The notes: generated by a model not told the origin, from the letters alone. Counted from the first letter of the stretch, positions 47,973 through 58,397 are shown. The stretch is 64,000 nucleotides of DNA from Acinetobacter calcoaceticus (GCF_016508255.1 NZ_JADVKT010000001.1:496001-560000), one strand, 5' to 3'. Translations and numbers: made by a program.

Positions 47973-49187
47973 TTAACCTTTATTCTTTGTATAGACGTCG
48001 ATCAGTACCGCACCTAATAAAACTAAGCCTTTAATAACTTGTTGGTAATCAACACCAATGCCCATAATAGACATACCATTGTTCATAACGCCCATGATAA
48101 ATGCACCAATTACCACAGCAAAAACTTTACCGACACCGCCAGAAGCAGAAGCTCCACCAATAAAACAAGCTGCGATCACATCTAGTTCAAAACCATAGCC
48201 GCCTGATGGGGTAGCACTATTCAAACGAGCTGCAAAAATAAGCCCTGCAAATGCTGCCAACACCCCCATATTTACAAAGGAAAAGAAAATTACACGTTCA
48301 GTGTTTATTCCTGAAAGTTTAGCTGCTTTTGCATTCCCACCAACTGCATAGATACGACGGCCGATAGTCGTTTTATTCATAATAAAGGTATAAAGTGCTA
48401 CTAAAACCCCCATGATGATCAAAACAATAGGCATACCTTGATATAAGGCAAGTAAGTAAGAAAATGCAATAATAACAGCAGTTAGAACTAAATTTTTCAC
48501 TATAAAAAGAGTCATCGAACCATTATTAATACCATGTAATGTAGCTTGACGACGTTGGCGAAACTCAATGTAAAAAAAGGCTATGCTTACTACAAGTCCC
48601 AATAAAAGTGAGGTGACATGTACTCCCTCAATACCAAAGAAATCAGGAATGAAACCAGAGCTAATGATATTAAAGCCGTCTTCAAATGGTCCAACAGATT
48701 GACCATCAAGAGAAATTAATGTTAATCCTCTAAAGACAAGCATCCCAGCTAGTGTGACAATAAATGAAGGTACTTTCCAATAAGCTACCCAATACCCTTG
48801 AATAGCACCTATTGCAGCACCAACAAGAATACAAATAAGCATTGCAGGTACAAACGGCATACCACGAGTGACCATTAGGGTAGCCGCTAACGCTCCAATA
48901 AATCCAACGACTGAACCCACCGAAAGATCAATTTGTCCACTTACAATCACCATCAACATACCAAGTGCCATGATGACAATATAACTATTCTGCAAGATTA
49001 AATTTGTTAGGTTCAATGGTTGTAGCAAAACATTATTTGTAGCAAATTGGAAAAAGGTCACAATGATAATTAAGGCACATAATAGACCATATTCCCGTAA
49101 TCCTTGTGCCAGAAAATTTGTGTTGAATTTTTTGTTTCCACTGCCATTAGTATTATTCGAGATTTCTGCGCTATTGATATTGCTCAT
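47973..49187 (-). CDS. gguB: Sugar ABC transporter permease (GguB/XylH type)
   Basis: A 404-residue inner-membrane permease of the ribose/xylose class. The ATG at 49187 follows GGAG and begins MSNINSAEISNN. About ten helices are visible. The EAA-like region and signature segments GMLMVIVSGQIDLSVGSVVGFIGALAATLM, GYWVAYWKVPSFIVTLAGMLVFRGL and ACFIGGASASGGVGKVFAVVIGAFIMGVMNNGMSIMGI match GguB and XylH permeases. Its start region overlaps the end of the ATPase gene. The symbol is by resemblance to the ChvE-GguA-GguB set; substrate range may differ. Confidence 0.88.
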   Translation of the reverse strand: MSNINSAEISNNTNGSGNKKFNTNFLAQGLREYGLLCALIIIVTFFQFATNNVLLQPLNLTNLILQNSYIVIMALGMLMVIVSGQIDLSVGSVVGFIGALAATLMVTRGMPFVPAMLICILVGAAIGAIQGYWVAYWKVPSFIVTLAGMLVFRGLTLISLDGQSVGPFEDGFNIISSGFIPDFFGIEGVHVTSLLLGLVVSIAFFYIEFRQRRQATLHGINNGSMTLFIVKNLVLTAVIIAFSYLLALYQGMPIVLIIMGVLVALYTFIMNKTTIGRRIYAVGGNAKAAKLSGINTERVIFFSFVNMGVLAAFAGLIFAARLNSATPSGGYGFELDVIAACFIGGASASGGVGKVFAVVIGAFIMGVMNNGMSIMGIGVDYQQVIKGLVLLGAVLIDVYTKNKG

Positions 49188-49188
49188 T

Positions 49189-50718
49189 TTAATTAACTCC
49201 ATTTTTCATAATAGATCGCATAATGGCTTCTTGACTTGCATCTTTAGCTAGAAACTCACCAACAATCTTTCCTTCATTCATGACATATATCCGATCACAC
49301 ATACCTAAAAGCTCAGGCATCTCAGAAGAAATCATGACAATACATTTGCCCTCTTGGGCTACCTGATCAATAATCGTATAGATTTCATACTTCGCACCTA
49401 CATCAACCCCACGTGTAGGTTCATCTAAAATTAGAACGTCAGGTGCAGTAAACAACCACTTGCTAATGACTACCTTTTGCTGATTTCCACCCGACAAATT
49501 ACCTGTATGCTGTTCTACATCTGCACTTCTAATCCGAAGTTTGTTACGGAACTCTTTGGCAATATTGGTTTCTTGATGATCATTAACCACTAAATGCTCG
49601 GAAATTCCGGAAAGGTTTGCTAAAGAAGTATTTTTCTTAATGCTTTCTTCAAGTAATAATCCATAACCTTTTCGATCTTCGGTCACATAAGCTAAGCCAT
49701 TATTAATTGCCTTACGTACAGTAGAAGCATCTATTTGTTTGCCATGGATAGAAACTGTGCCTCGTATATTTTTACCGTAGGATTTTCCAAATATACTCAT
49801 TGCTAGCTCAGTTCGGCCTGACCCCATTAAACCTGCAATTCCGACAATCTCTCCCCTACGCGCTTTTATATTGATGCCTTTAATTACTTCACGTGATGCA
49901 TGGTTTGGATGATCTACACGCCAATCCTTAACTTCAAATAAAACTTCACCAATATTTGGTGTTCTCTTCGGATAACGGTCCTCCATTTCACGGCCAACCA
50001 TTGCCTTGATGATCCGATCCTCACTTACTTCTTCTTCACGGCAATTTAGATAATCTACAGAGGCACCATCACGTATGATCGTGATACTATCGGCTACTCT
50101 AGATATTTCATTAAGTTTGTGAGAGATAATAATTGAAGTGACGCCTTGAGCTTTCAGTTCTAATAAAAGTGTTAATAAACGATCACTATCATTGTCATTT
50201 AAGCTTGCTGTTGGCTCATCTAATATCAATAGTTTGACTTCTTTAGATAAAGCTTTTGCTATTTCCACTAGCTGCTGTTTGCCTACTCCAAGATCACCAA
50301 TTAAACAATCTGGAGAGTCTGTTAGCCCGACCTTAGCCAGTACTTGTTTGGTTTTCTTATAGGAAGTGTTCCAGTCAATAACACCCAATTTAGACTGTTC
50401 ATTACCTAGAAATATATTTTCTGTAATGGATAGCATAGGTACTAGAGCTAGTTCCTGGTGAATAATAATAATTCCCCTCATCTCACTATCGTGAATACTC
50501 GAAAACTTTTGCTCTTCACCTTGATATATAATTTTTCCATCAAAAGAACCATGAGGGTATACGCCACTTAGTACCTTCATTAAAGTCGATTTACCTGCTC
50601 CATTTTCACCACAAATTGCGTGAATTTCCCCCTTTTTGACAATCATATCTACATGACTTAGAGCTTGAACCCGCCCGAAACACTTCTTAATGCCTCGCAT
50701 TTCAAGTATTGTTTCCAT
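49189..50718 (-). CDS. gguA: Sugar ABC transporter ATPase with two nucleotide-binding domains (GguA/XylG type)
   Basis: A 509-residue ATPase with two fused ABC domains. The first has Walker [17 protein letters not shown], a signature [17 protein letters not shown], and Walker [12 protein letters not shown]. The second has a degenerate Walker A ([16 protein letters not shown]), a full signature [15 protein letters not shown], and Walker [21 protein letters not shown]. This is the monosaccharide-importer type (AraG, XylG, GguA). An AGAGG precedes the start. Middle gene of a binding protein, ATPase, permease operon. Confidence 0.93.
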   Translation of the reverse strand: METILEMRGIKKCFGRVQALSHVDMIVKKGEIHAICGENGAGKSTLMKVLSGVYPHGSFDGKIIYQGEEQKFSSIHDSEMRGIIIIHQELALVPMLSITENIFLGNEQSKLGVIDWNTSYKKTKQVLAKVGLTDSPDCLIGDLGVGKQQLVEIAKALSKEVKLLILDEPTASLNDNDSDRLLTLLLELKAQGVTSIIISHKLNEISRVADSITIIRDGASVDYLNCREEEVSEDRIIKAMVGREMEDRYPKRTPNIGEVLFEVKDWRVDHPNHASREVIKGINIKARRGEIVGIAGLMGSGRTELAMSIFGKSYGKNIRGTVSIHGKQIDASTVRKAINNGLAYVTEDRKGYGLLLEESIKKNTSLANLSGISEHLVVNDHQETNIAKEFRNKLRIRSADVEQHTGNLSGGNQQKVVISKWLFTAPDVLILDEPTRGVDVGAKYEIYTIIDQVAQEGKCIVMISSEMPELLGMCDRIYVMNEGKIVGEFLAKDASQEAIMRSIMKNGVN

Positions 50719-50817
50719 ACAGTAATCCTCTACTGGTCAGAATTCTGACCAGCATTTATCCATATTCAGAACTTATTTTCTTTATGAAAAAACTGAAGTG
50801 AGCAATGCTCTAAAGGC

Positions 50818-51882
50818 CTATTTCAGTTGATTTGCTTTGTAATAACCAGATGTTACAAGTGCTGCATTCCAGTTAGTTTTATCAACTAGAACTGGCTTTG
50901 CTAAATAAGTCGGCACAACTTTGGCGCCATTGTTATAAGATTTTGTATCATTTATAGGAACAGATTTACGTGTGACAATTGCATCGACCATATCAGCAGC
51001 TGCTTTGGCTAATAGACGAGTATCTTTAAATACAGTTGATGCCTGATCGCCACGGATAATCGCTTTGATATTCGCAATCTGAGCATCTTGTCCTGTGATT
51101 ACAGGCATTGGCTGATTAGGACGACCATAGCCAACACCTTTGACTGAAGAGATAATACCTGTTGCAATATTATCATTGGGTGCTAAAACAGCATCTACAT
51201 GATTGCCACTGTAAAAAGCACTGAGCAAGTTATCCATACGAGCTTGGGCTTTTGCACCATCAAATTGTAGAATTGCGACTTTGTTAATATCAGTTTGTTT
51301 ACTGCGTACCACCAACTTGCCTTTGGCGATATATGGATTCAATACAGACATCGCACCTGCATAATATTTATGAGCATTATTGTCATCAAGAGAACCAGCA
51401 AAAAGCTCAATATTAAATGGTCCTTTACCTTTGTCTAATCCAAGTTTCTTGACAATTGAGACACCTTGAAGTGCACCGACCTGAAAATTATCAAAAGTTG
51501 CATAATAATCAACATCCTTGGTTTTCAATATCAATTTATCATATGAAATTACAGTGATACCTTTTTGTTTTGCTTTACGTAGCACATTAGATACTGTCGC
51601 ACCATCAACTGGCGCAATAATCAGGACTTTAACGCCTGCCGTAATCATATTTTCAATCTGAGAAATCTGAGTTGGCACATCATAAGTTGAATACTGTAAA
51701 TCCGTCTTATAGCCTTTAGCTTTAAGATTATTAACGATATTATTCCCATCCATAATCCAGCGGGCTTCTGTTTTGTTTGGCATAGCGATACCAATTAACT
51801 CACCTGCGGCATAAGTACAATTAGCAAATGCTGCTAAAGCAATAGTTGCTACAGAAGTGGTTAGAGTTTTATACATATTCAT
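50818..51882 (-). CDS. chvE: ChvE/XylF-like periplasmic sugar-binding protein
   Basis: A 354-residue binding protein with a Sec signal ([25 protein letters not shown]). The mature chain starts [32 protein letters not shown], and [27 protein letters not shown] is typical of the ChvE/xylose-binding family. [25 protein letters not shown] and [15 protein letters not shown] follow as expected. ChvE binds several monosaccharides including arabinose, galactose, xylose and glucose. Sugar transporters of this class are uncommon in Acinetobacter, and the gene leads a catabolic island. A Cys near the signal cleavage site is not in a lipobox context. Confidence 0.88.
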   Translation of the reverse strand: MNMYKTLTTSVATIALAAFANCTYAAGELIGIAMPNKTEARWIMDGNNIVNNLKAKGYKTDLQYSTYDVPTQISQIENMITAGVKVLIIAPVDGATVSNVLRKAKQKGITVISYDKLILKTKDVDYYATFDNFQVGALQGVSIVKKLGLDKGKGPFNIELFAGSLDDNNAHKYYAGAMSVLNPYIAKGKLVVRSKQTDINKVAILQFDGAKAQARMDNLLSAFYSGNHVDAVLAPNDNIATGIISSVKGVGYGRPNQPMPVITGQDAQIANIKAIIRGDQASTVFKDTRLLAKAAADMVDAIVTRKSVPINDTKSYNNGAKVVPTYLAKPVLVDKTNWNAALVTSGYYKANQLK

Positions 51883-52396
51883 TGTAAATTTCCTTTAGCT
51901 TTTAAGCACAATTTTTATCTGCAGATATTTTTGAATTCCATTCAACAATCTGCATGACTGCTTGAAATTAGTTTGTCAGAAGTATCCAAATGGATCCTTT
52001 AAGACTTTTTTTACCAACTACATATTCATTTAGATCTTTGAGAAAGTTCCCTAATTTATTTCTCCTTTATACTTACGACCTTCCTGTCGCACTTACTCAT
52101 TCATCAATTTTTTCCAACATTTACTTGTTGGGGATGGTTCTTATCAATTGATCTGGAGTATAGGAGCGTCAAAATTGGAAAAAAATGTCAAAATGGAAAA
52201 TGTCTTTTGCATTATTTGGAAAAATAAAGGGGTTTTAATCTAACTATAAAAATGTTAATGGATCACCATCTGGTAATTTCAAAAATGAAAAAGTGTTTTT
52301 AGAAATAGCTATTCTTTTTCAAAAACCGCTTGTATACCCTAATTATCAACAAGGGTATTTTTTCATGATTACCTATTTTCTAAAAGGAAGTAAGAA
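51883..52396. promoter_or_regulatory. Divergent control region between the sugar transporter and the iolG-like gene
   Basis: About 510 bases with no gene. It must hold promoters in both directions. Three close TGGAAAA segments stand out (52176, 52194 and 52217), the first two extended as TGGAAAA...TGTC. A similar ATGGAAAAA pair lies upstream of the dioxygenase gene (62244 and 62265), so a shared regulator is possible though A-rich sequence makes chance matches likely. Confidence 0.45.
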
Positions 52397-53422
52397 ATGT
52401 TAAGAGTTGCTATTTTAGGCGCAGGACGTATTGCTCAAATTCATTCTAAAAGCGCTTTTCTTAATTCGCAATGTGAACTTAAACTCATTGCAGATCCATG
52501 GAAAGAAGGTGTAGAAAAGCTTGTTAATGAACTTAACTGTGAAGCATGTTATGACTATTATGAAGCAATTGATAGAGACGACGTTGACGCCGTAGTTATT
52601 GCAACCGCAACAGATTTACATGTCGACTTAATGTTGCATGCAGTAAAACGTAAAAAACCAGTTCTTTGCGAAAAGCCAATTGATTTAGATTTTGAACGCT
52701 CAATTGCGGCTGTGCAAGAAATCCAAAGTTATAATGGCAAAGTAATGTTAGCTTTTAACCGCCGTTTTGATGAAGATACAATTGCGATTAAAGAAGCGAT
52801 TTTGAATAATGAAATCGGTGAGATTCGCCAAGTTATCATTACAAGTCGTGACCCTGGAATGCAGCCAGTTGAATATATGAAGACATCTGGCGGCATCTTT
52901 AAAGATATGACAATTCATGACTTCGATACAGCTCGTCATATTCTTGGTGAAGAACCAATTGAGATCTTTGCTACAGCAAGCCGTTTAGTAGACGAAGAAT
53001 TAGCTACTATTAATGACTATGATACTTGCAGTATTACCTTGAAAACTAAATCTGGTAAGCAATGTATTATTAATAACTGCCGTGAAGCAGTTTATGGATA
53101 CGATCAACGTATTGAAGTATTAGGTTCTCAAGGGTTATTAAAAACCCAAAATCATCGCCCTTCAACTCTGAAAAAATATACTCAAGAATTCACAAGCTCA
53201 CAAAAACCTTTATTAAATTTCTTTCTAGAACGCTATACCAGTTCATATAGAAATGAATTTAATGCTTTTGTCTCTAGTCTTGTGGAAAGAAAAGAATTCC
53301 CGACTAATTTATTCGACGGACTTCAAGCCCTCTATCTAGCAGTTTGTGCAATGGAATCAGTAGAAAGTAATAAAGCTATTACCGTAAATCCAGAAGGTCC
53401 ATCAAAGTCGCTTGCTGCATAA
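52397..53422 (+). CDS. iolG: Inositol 2-dehydrogenase-like Gfo/Idh/MocA oxidoreductase
   Basis: A 341-residue NAD(P)-dependent oxidoreductase. The N-terminal Rossmann fold has VAILGAGRIAQIHSKSA, and the catalytic EKP motif is VLCEKPIDLD. The segment FNRRFDEDTIAIKEAI and especially GGIFKDMTIHDFDTARHILGEEP, with Lys, Asp and His catalytic residues, match rhizobial inositol 2-dehydrogenases (IdhA/IolG). GYDQRIEVLGSQG near the C terminus fits as well. Predicted reaction: oxidation of a cyclitol such as myo-inositol at C2 to the ketone. The rest of a canonical iol pathway (iolB, iolC, iolD) is absent from the window. AAGGAAG precedes the start. First gene of a plus-strand run. Confidence 0.8.
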   Translation: MLRVAILGAGRIAQIHSKSAFLNSQCELKLIADPWKEGVEKLVNELNCEACYDYYEAIDRDDVDAVVIATATDLHVDLMLHAVKRKKPVLCEKPIDLDFERSIAAVQEIQSYNGKVMLAFNRRFDEDTIAIKEAILNNEIGEIRQVIITSRDPGMQPVEYMKTSGGIFKDMTIHDFDTARHILGEEPIEIFATASRLVDEELATINDYDTCSITLKTKSGKQCIINNCREAVYGYDQRIEVLGSQGLLKTQNHRPSTLKKYTQEFTSSQKPLLNFFLERYTSSYRNEFNAFVSSLVERKEFPTNLFDGLQALYLAVCAMESVESNKAITVNPEGPSKSLAA

Positions 53423-53534
53423 GTTATTTCTTATTTAAGAATAAGGTTCCTAACGACTTATTTAAATAGCTCAGGAAGTATGTTCACTACATACTTCTTT
53501 GAGAAGCTATTTATCATTTACAAGGAAACTAGCA

Positions 53535-54809
53535 ATGGATGCGAGTTTAAGTAAAATTACAGTTACGCCAATGAAAAAGAAAGTAATTACATTAAAAGCA
53601 ACGATGATCATCGTTACAGCTTTCAATTTCATGTGGGCGTTCTCACATACTCTACTAGATGTACTGAATAAGCATTTTCAGGATGTTTTCCACATTTCAC
53701 ATGGCCAATCTGCATTTGTCCAAACAGCTTATTTAGGTGCTTATTTCCTCTCTGCAATTCCAGTAGGATTGCTTATGAAGAGATATGGCTATAAAAACTC
53801 AATTATCGTGGGATTATTGCTGTTCGCAATTGGTTGTATGGGCTTTGTTCCTGCAGCACAAATTGGAACATTCTCAGCTTTTTTAACTGCGATTTTTATT
53901 TTAGCAACTGGTTTGGCCTGCTTAGAAATTGTTTGTAATTTATATGCTACTAAATTGGGTGATCCTAAAGATGCGACTCGCCGTTTAACTATGGCGCAGG
54001 CATTTGGCGGCATGGGTGGTATGTGTGGACCTTTAGTAGGTGGTGCCGTATTTTTTATTCCAGCTGGAACTGTTGGAGGCTTCTATGTAGAACCTGCAAC
54101 GATGACTTATGCTGTACTTTCCATTCTAGTGTTGTGTGTCGTTGTATATATTATTTCGATCAAGTTACCAGAAACGAATAAAGAAGATGAGAACAGTATT
54201 GCTCCTCGTCCTGAAGATACTGTTTACGAAAATATTCCTTTATTAAAAATTAAGAATGTTCGTAAAGCTATGCTTTCTCAGTTTTGCTATAACGGAGCCC
54301 ATTTTGGTATCGGTGCTTTTTTCATTAACTATGTGATCGAGCATTGGCACGGAATTACTCCAAGTAAAGCAGCTTACTTCTTATCAATGGCAATGTTCTG
54401 TTATATGTCTGGCCGCTTCTTGGGTATCTTCATTATGAAGCGTGTAGACCCTAGAAAACTTCAAATTTTTAATAGTTCAGTCTGTGTTCTAGGTTGCTTA
54501 TTCGTAATGTTGGGTTATGACTATATCTCTGTAGTTGTGCTCATCTGTCTCTTCTTATTCAAATCAACTCTGTATCCAACGATCTTCTCAATGGGTGTTC
54601 GTGGTCTTGGGAAAAAATCTCAGATGGCAGCATCACTCATGGTTACGATGTTTGTAGGCGGTGCAATCCTACCACTTGTTATGGGTTATCTCTCAGATAT
54701 CACAAGTATTTCAACAGCATTCATTGTTCCTGCTATCTGTTATGCCCTCATCTGCTGGTGTGCAGTCACTCAAGACCTTACCGGTTATAAACACGTTAAT
54801 TTTAAATAA
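53535..54809 (+). CDS. MFS sugar permease, FucP-like
   Basis: The ATG at 53535 is seven bases after AAGGAA and gives 424 residues. Twelve hydrophobic helices are apparent. The openings MWAFSHTLLDVLNKHFQDVFHISHGQSAFVQTAYLGAYFLSAIPVGLLMKRYGYK and GLACLEIVCNLYATKLG match the L-fucose/proton symporter (FucP) branch of the MFS. It should bring a sugar or polyol into the cell. The position just after the inositol-dehydrogenase-like gene and before the TIM-barrel gene suggests the same substrate. The stop is followed closely by the next gene. Confidence 0.82.
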   Translation: MDASLSKITVTPMKKKVITLKATMIIVTAFNFMWAFSHTLLDVLNKHFQDVFHISHGQSAFVQTAYLGAYFLSAIPVGLLMKRYGYKNSIIVGLLLFAIGCMGFVPAAQIGTFSAFLTAIFILATGLACLEIVCNLYATKLGDPKDATRRLTMAQAFGGMGGMCGPLVGGAVFFIPAGTVGGFYVEPATMTYAVLSILVLCVVVYIISIKLPETNKEDENSIAPRPEDTVYENIPLLKIKNVRKAMLSQFCYNGAHFGIGAFFINYVIEHWHGITPSKAAYFLSMAMFCYMSGRFLGIFIMKRVDPRKLQIFNSSVCVLGCLFVMLGYDYISVVVLICLFLFKSTLYPTIFSMGVRGLGKKSQMAASLMVTMFVGGAILPLVMGYLSDITSISTAFIVPAICYALICWCAVTQDLTGYKHVNFK

Positions 54810-54842
54810 TCTTTTTCAACACATGAATTAAAGGAAAATCTC

Positions 54843-55706
54843 ATGAACAAACCAGATTTACTAGCTGCATACTGGACATTGGCTGGAAACGTATACCCAG
54901 GTGCTCCAACAGAAATTAGCCCATTTTCATTACAACAACGTGTAGAAGCTGCATCTAAAGCAGGATGGAAAGGTATTGGCTTAGTTTTAAATGATCTTCA
55001 AGCAAATTTAGAAAAGAATAGTGCAGCAACTATTCGCCAATTATTTAAAGATAATGATATTAAATACTTTGAACTTGAGATTTTACTTGATTGGTATCTT
55101 GATGGTGAGGCTAGAAAAGTTTCTGATTATGAACGCTCAAAAATGATTGAGCTAGGTGCAGAGTTAGGTATGTGCAACCTTAAAATTGGAGCACGACCAT
55201 TTGAAAACTCTCCTAACTCATTAGAAAGAATGTCTGAAGAGTTTTCAAAATTATGTAAAGAAGTTGCTCAAGTTAATGCAAATGTAGCTTTAGAAATTAT
55301 GCCTTTCTCACGCTTAGCAACTCTTGAAGATGGCTTAAAAGTTGTTGACACAGGTGATGCTAATGGTGGCTTATGTTTAGATATCTGGCATCTGGCTCGA
55401 GGTAATATTGATTTTGAAAAAATCAGAACAGTTCCAGCTCATCTTATTAAATCTGTTGAACTAAACGATGCTGCTGATGAAGTTCAAGGAGACTTATTTA
55501 ACGACTCTACTCATCATCGCAAACTCTGTGGTCAGGGTTCTTTTGATATCCCCCTCTTCTTGAATGAAATCAAAAAGGCTGGGTTCAACCAACCTTATTA
55601 TGGTGTTGAACTTATTTCACAAGATCATCGTATTTTAAGTCTTGATGAAATGGCAAAAAATGCGTATGAAACAACAATCAATGCATTTAACGATGTAACT
55701 GCTTAA
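54843..55706 (+). CDS. Xylose-isomerase-like TIM-barrel enzyme (sugar-phosphate isomerase/epimerase family)
   Basis: A 287-residue TIM barrel of the AP-endonuclease-2 superfamily, which includes IolE (inosose dehydratase), IolI and 3-dehydroshikimate dehydratase. Putative metal ligands sit in the expected places: FELEILLDWYLD, ALEIMPFS, CLDIWHLARG, KSVELNDA, and YGVELIS. AAAGGAAAATCTC precedes the start. Given the iolG-like gene two genes earlier, dehydration or isomerisation of a keto-cyclitol is plausible. Family membership is firm; the exact reaction is not readable. The operon ends here with a terminator. Confidence 0.78.
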   Translation: MNKPDLLAAYWTLAGNVYPGAPTEISPFSLQQRVEAASKAGWKGIGLVLNDLQANLEKNSAATIRQLFKDNDIKYFELEILLDWYLDGEARKVSDYERSKMIELGAELGMCNLKIGARPFENSPNSLERMSEEFSKLCKEVAQVNANVALEIMPFSRLATLEDGLKVVDTGDANGGLCLDIWHLARGNIDFEKIRTVPAHLIKSVELNDAADEVQGDLFNDSTHHRKLCGQGSFDIPLFLNEIKKAGFNQPYYGVELISQDHRILSLDEMAKNAYETTINAFNDVTA

Positions 55707-55713
55707 TATAATC

Positions 55714-55742
55714 AAACCCCAAATAATATTTTGGGGTTTTTT
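55714..55742 (+). terminator. Terminator of the iolG-MFS-TIM operon
   Basis: AACCCCAAA and TTTGGGGTT pair around a short AT loop, followed by six T. Confidence 0.9.
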
Positions 55743-55938
55743 ATAATAAATACAATCAAATTACTTTAATATTAAATATTTTATAAACATCTATATATTT
55801 AATAAAAACTTTTAATTTTATTTTAGAAAAACTGTTTTTAATTTATGTTCTTCATTAATAGTTTTTTTTATCTAATATAAAAATACAGGAATAAAAAAAC
55901 TTTCTGGCCTATATCTAATTAAAAACGGAGTTTTATAA

Positions 55939-56715
55939 ATGAGCCTATACCAACAAATTGCATTTGATTTACCTGAAGCAGTAATTCTTACTGGAACATC
56001 TTCAGGTCTTGGTGAAGCGATGGCAATCGCATTAACTCAATCTAATGTAAAAGTTTTTGGTCTTGATATTGCAGCAAAAACAGCAGCTTTGGATGCATTA
56101 GATCATTATGAACATTTCCAAGGGGATATTACCAACCCTGAATCTTGGACTGCACTTACCGAAGCAGTAAAAGCAGGTAATTTTAAACATGTCGGTTTAG
56201 TACCGTGCGCGGCAATTACAGATGTTGACCGTATTCTTGATGTGACACCAGACCGTATCAAAAAAGTTTTCGATGTAAATATCTTAGGTACAATCCAAGC
56301 CCTTCAAGCAGCATTGCCTTTAATGCTTCCAAATAAACAAGGTAGTATCGTTTTAATCGGTAGTATCTGTGCAACATTTGGAGAACAAGGTTTACCAATT
56401 TATTCTGCATCAAAAGCAGCCGTACGCGAATTGGCACGTACAACCTCTCTTGACTATGCTCGTGATGGCATAAAAGTAAATATCGTGAGTCCTGGACCAA
56501 TGATGGCAGGTTTATTTAAACGTCATGTTGACTCTGTAAATGATCCAACTTTCCACCCTAAACGTGCAAATCGCCAACCATATGGTCAAATTTTAGAAGT
56601 TGATGATGTTGCAAAAACCATTCTATTCTTATTGTCTTCAGGTTCAAGCGCATTACTAGGTGCTGATCTTATGGCAGATGCTGGTTTAACAACTGGTTTT
56701 GACTTCTATAGTTAA
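55939..56715 (+). CDS. Short-chain dehydrogenase/reductase
   Basis: A 258-residue classical SDR. The cofactor motif is TGTSSGLGEA, the NNAG-like position is PCAAITD, and the catalytic Ser-Tyr-Lys are in VLIGSICATFGEQGLPIYSASKAAV. CGGAG precedes the ATG. SDRs of this shape oxidise ring hydroxyls, including dihydrodiol-type rearomatisation and cyclitol oxidation. It is a single-gene unit with a terminator on each side, in the catabolic island. The substrate is unknown. Confidence 0.85.
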   Translation: MSLYQQIAFDLPEAVILTGTSSGLGEAMAIALTQSNVKVFGLDIAAKTAALDALDHYEHFQGDITNPESWTALTEAVKAGNFKHVGLVPCAAITDVDRILDVTPDRIKKVFDVNILGTIQALQAALPLMLPNKQGSIVLIGSICATFGEQGLPIYSASKAAVRELARTTSLDYARDGIKVNIVSPGPMMAGLFKRHVDSVNDPTFHPKRANRQPYGQILEVDDVAKTILFLLSSGSSALLGADLMADAGLTTGFDFYS

Positions 56716-56731
56716 TTTAATTTGAGCTTTT

Positions 56732-56767
56732 AAAAGATCTAAGATTCTCTTCTTAGGTCTTTTTTTA
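56732..56767 (+). terminator. Terminator of the SDR gene
   Basis: AAAAGATCTAAGA and TCTTAGGTCTTTT pair with one mismatch, followed by a T-run of seven. Confidence 0.85.
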
Positions 56768-56802
56768 TCTGTAAAATAAAACCTACTTTATGTTTTTTAA
56801 TT

Positions 56803-57993
56803 ATGACATCTAATTCTAGTTTATCACGCACTTATTCGTTATTTGGAGTTATCCTAGCGCTAGCAATGGGTGGATTCTGTATTGGTACAACTGAGTTTGT
56901 AGCCATGGGTTTAATACAGGAAATTGCTAAAGATTTACATGTATCTATTCCTGATGCGGGTAATTTTATTAGTGCATACGCTTTAGGTGTTGTAATTGGT
57001 GCTCCAATTATAGCTATCTCTTGTGCACAAGTTCCTCGTAAAAAAATATTACTAGTACTCATGTTGTTCTATGGTATTGCAAACGCCGCTACTGCTTTAG
57101 CTAACACTCCTGAAACAGTTTTATTATCCCGATTTATTGCAGGACTTCCTCATGGAGCTTACTTTGGTGTAGGAGCACTAGTTGCTGCTCAGCTTGCTAA
57201 CCCTAATCGTCGCTCTACAGCAGTGGCTTTAATGATGATGGGGCTTACTATAGCTACTGTTATTGGAGTTCCGCTAGCTACATGGATTGGTCAAAAATTT
57301 GGCTGGCGTTCAGGTTTCGAGTTTTCTGCAATTATTGCATTCTTAACTTTAATCGCAATTATCGTCTTTGTTCCTCATATTCCAGTTCATGATACAGCTA
57401 GTGTACGAAATGAATTAGCTGGTCTTAAGAATATAAATATATGGTTAACGCTTGCAGTAGGTGCTGTTGGCTTTGGTGGTATGTTTTCAGTTTATAGCTA
57501 CATTTCCCCAATTTTAACCGAATATACTCATGCTGATATTACAGTTGTTCCGTTCGCACTTGCTGTATGGGGCGTGGGGATGGTTATTGGAGGATTAGTA
57601 GCAGGACATTTTGCAGATAAAAACTTAAATAAAACAATTATAGGAGTTCTAATCAGTTCAGTAATTACCTTCCTGTTAGTAAGCTTTATGATGGATCATA
57701 TCTATACCGCACTTATTGGCTTATTTCTGATAGGCATGACTGTAATTGGCTTAGCAAGTACGCTTCAAATGCGTTTGATGGAAGTTGCAGGTGAGGCTCA
57801 AAGTTTAGCAGCATCTCTTAACCATTCTGCTTTTAATTTAGCTAATGCTATAGGTGCGTATTTAGGAGGTTGGGTATTAACTCATAATCTAGGCTGGTTG
57901 GCACCAATTCAAATTGGGTCTATTTTAAGTTTAGGCGGTCTAATCATTATTTTTATTGCTTTCTTTGTTGAAAAAACTCAAACAAAAATATAG
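56803..57993 (+). CDS. DHA1-family MFS transporter (AraJ/YdhP-like efflux permease)
   Basis: A 396-residue transporter with 12 helices. The opening ALAMGGFCIGTTEFVAMGLIQEIAKDLHVS is the hallmark of the AraJ/YdhP/SotB branch, followed by GAPIIAISCAQVPRKKILL (motif A) and RFIAGLPHGAYFGVGALVAAQLA. These proteins are usually efflux pumps for sugars or drugs. Beside import systems for the same pathway it might relieve accumulation of a toxic intermediate (inference). No good ribosome site is visible before the ATG at 56803. Confidence 0.83.
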   Translation: MTSNSSLSRTYSLFGVILALAMGGFCIGTTEFVAMGLIQEIAKDLHVSIPDAGNFISAYALGVVIGAPIIAISCAQVPRKKILLVLMLFYGIANAATALANTPETVLLSRFIAGLPHGAYFGVGALVAAQLANPNRRSTAVALMMMGLTIATVIGVPLATWIGQKFGWRSGFEFSAIIAFLTLIAIIVFVPHIPVHDTASVRNELAGLKNINIWLTLAVGAVGFGGMFSVYSYISPILTEYTHADITVVPFALAVWGVGMVIGGLVAGHFADKNLNKTIIGVLISSVITFLLVSFMMDHIYTALIGLFLIGMTVIGLASTLQMRLMEVAGEAQSLAASLNHSAFNLANAIGAYLGGWVLTHNLGWLAPIQIGSILSLGGLIIIFIAFFVEKTQTKI

Positions 57994-58012
57994 TTTTTCT
58001 TTTCATCTTATT

Positions 58013-58048
58013 GAACTAGATGCTTTTAATATTAAAAGCATCTAGTTC
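58013..58048. repeat. Perfect 36-bp palindrome
   Basis: The 18-base half GAACTAGATGCTTTTAAT is followed at once by its exact reverse complement. It lies between the convergent MFS and monooxygenase genes. It can form a hairpin with 16 or 17 pairs and probably terminates transcription, though no T-run of note follows on the plus strand. Confidence 0.9.
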
Positions 58049-58106
58049 TAAATTTAAGTTCAAAAATATTATCTTAAATATCTAAATCAAAACTCTACTT
58101 CCAAGA

Positions 58107-58397
58107 TTAAAGTTTTTTCATGATCCGTGTTTCATTATATTTAATAAGCTCACCTACCTTATTAAAACATGACATGAAATGTGCTGTTTTTAAATGTCCT
58201 TCAAGAGCTGCTTCAGTTTTCCATCTTTCAAAAATTATCAAAGTAGCAGGATCATGTACTTCTTGGTGCAAATCATATTGTAAACAACCCGATTCTTTTC
58301 TAGTCTCATTCATAAGTAATTTAAATGCATGAATTACTTTCTCAATTTGTTCTGGCTCTATAGCCAATTTAGCCAAAACTCTAACTTCTTGATACAT
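58107..58397 (-). CDS. Antibiotic-biosynthesis-monooxygenase-fold protein (YgiN-like)
   Basis: A 96-residue ferredoxin-like alpha-beta barrel protein. ABM family features: VRVLAKLAIEPEQIEKVIHAFKLLMNETRKESGCLQYDLHQ, then LIIFERWKTEAALEGHLKTAHF. YgiN of this group acts on quinols such as menadiol. In an island that ends in an intradiol dioxygenase this could oxidise or protect a hydroquinone-type intermediate, but many ABM proteins have unknown substrates. AAGGGAAG precedes the start. Confidence 0.82.
   Translation of the reverse strand: MYQEVRVLAKLAIEPEQIEKVIHAFKLLMNETRKESGCLQYDLHQEVHDPATLIIFERWKTEAALEGHLKTAHFMSCFNKVGELIKYNETRIMKKL

Noticed and set aside
58107..58397. The plus-strand reading frame opposite the monooxygenase gene
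   Set aside because: It is a shadow of the well-supported ABM-family gene, with no ribosome site of its own.
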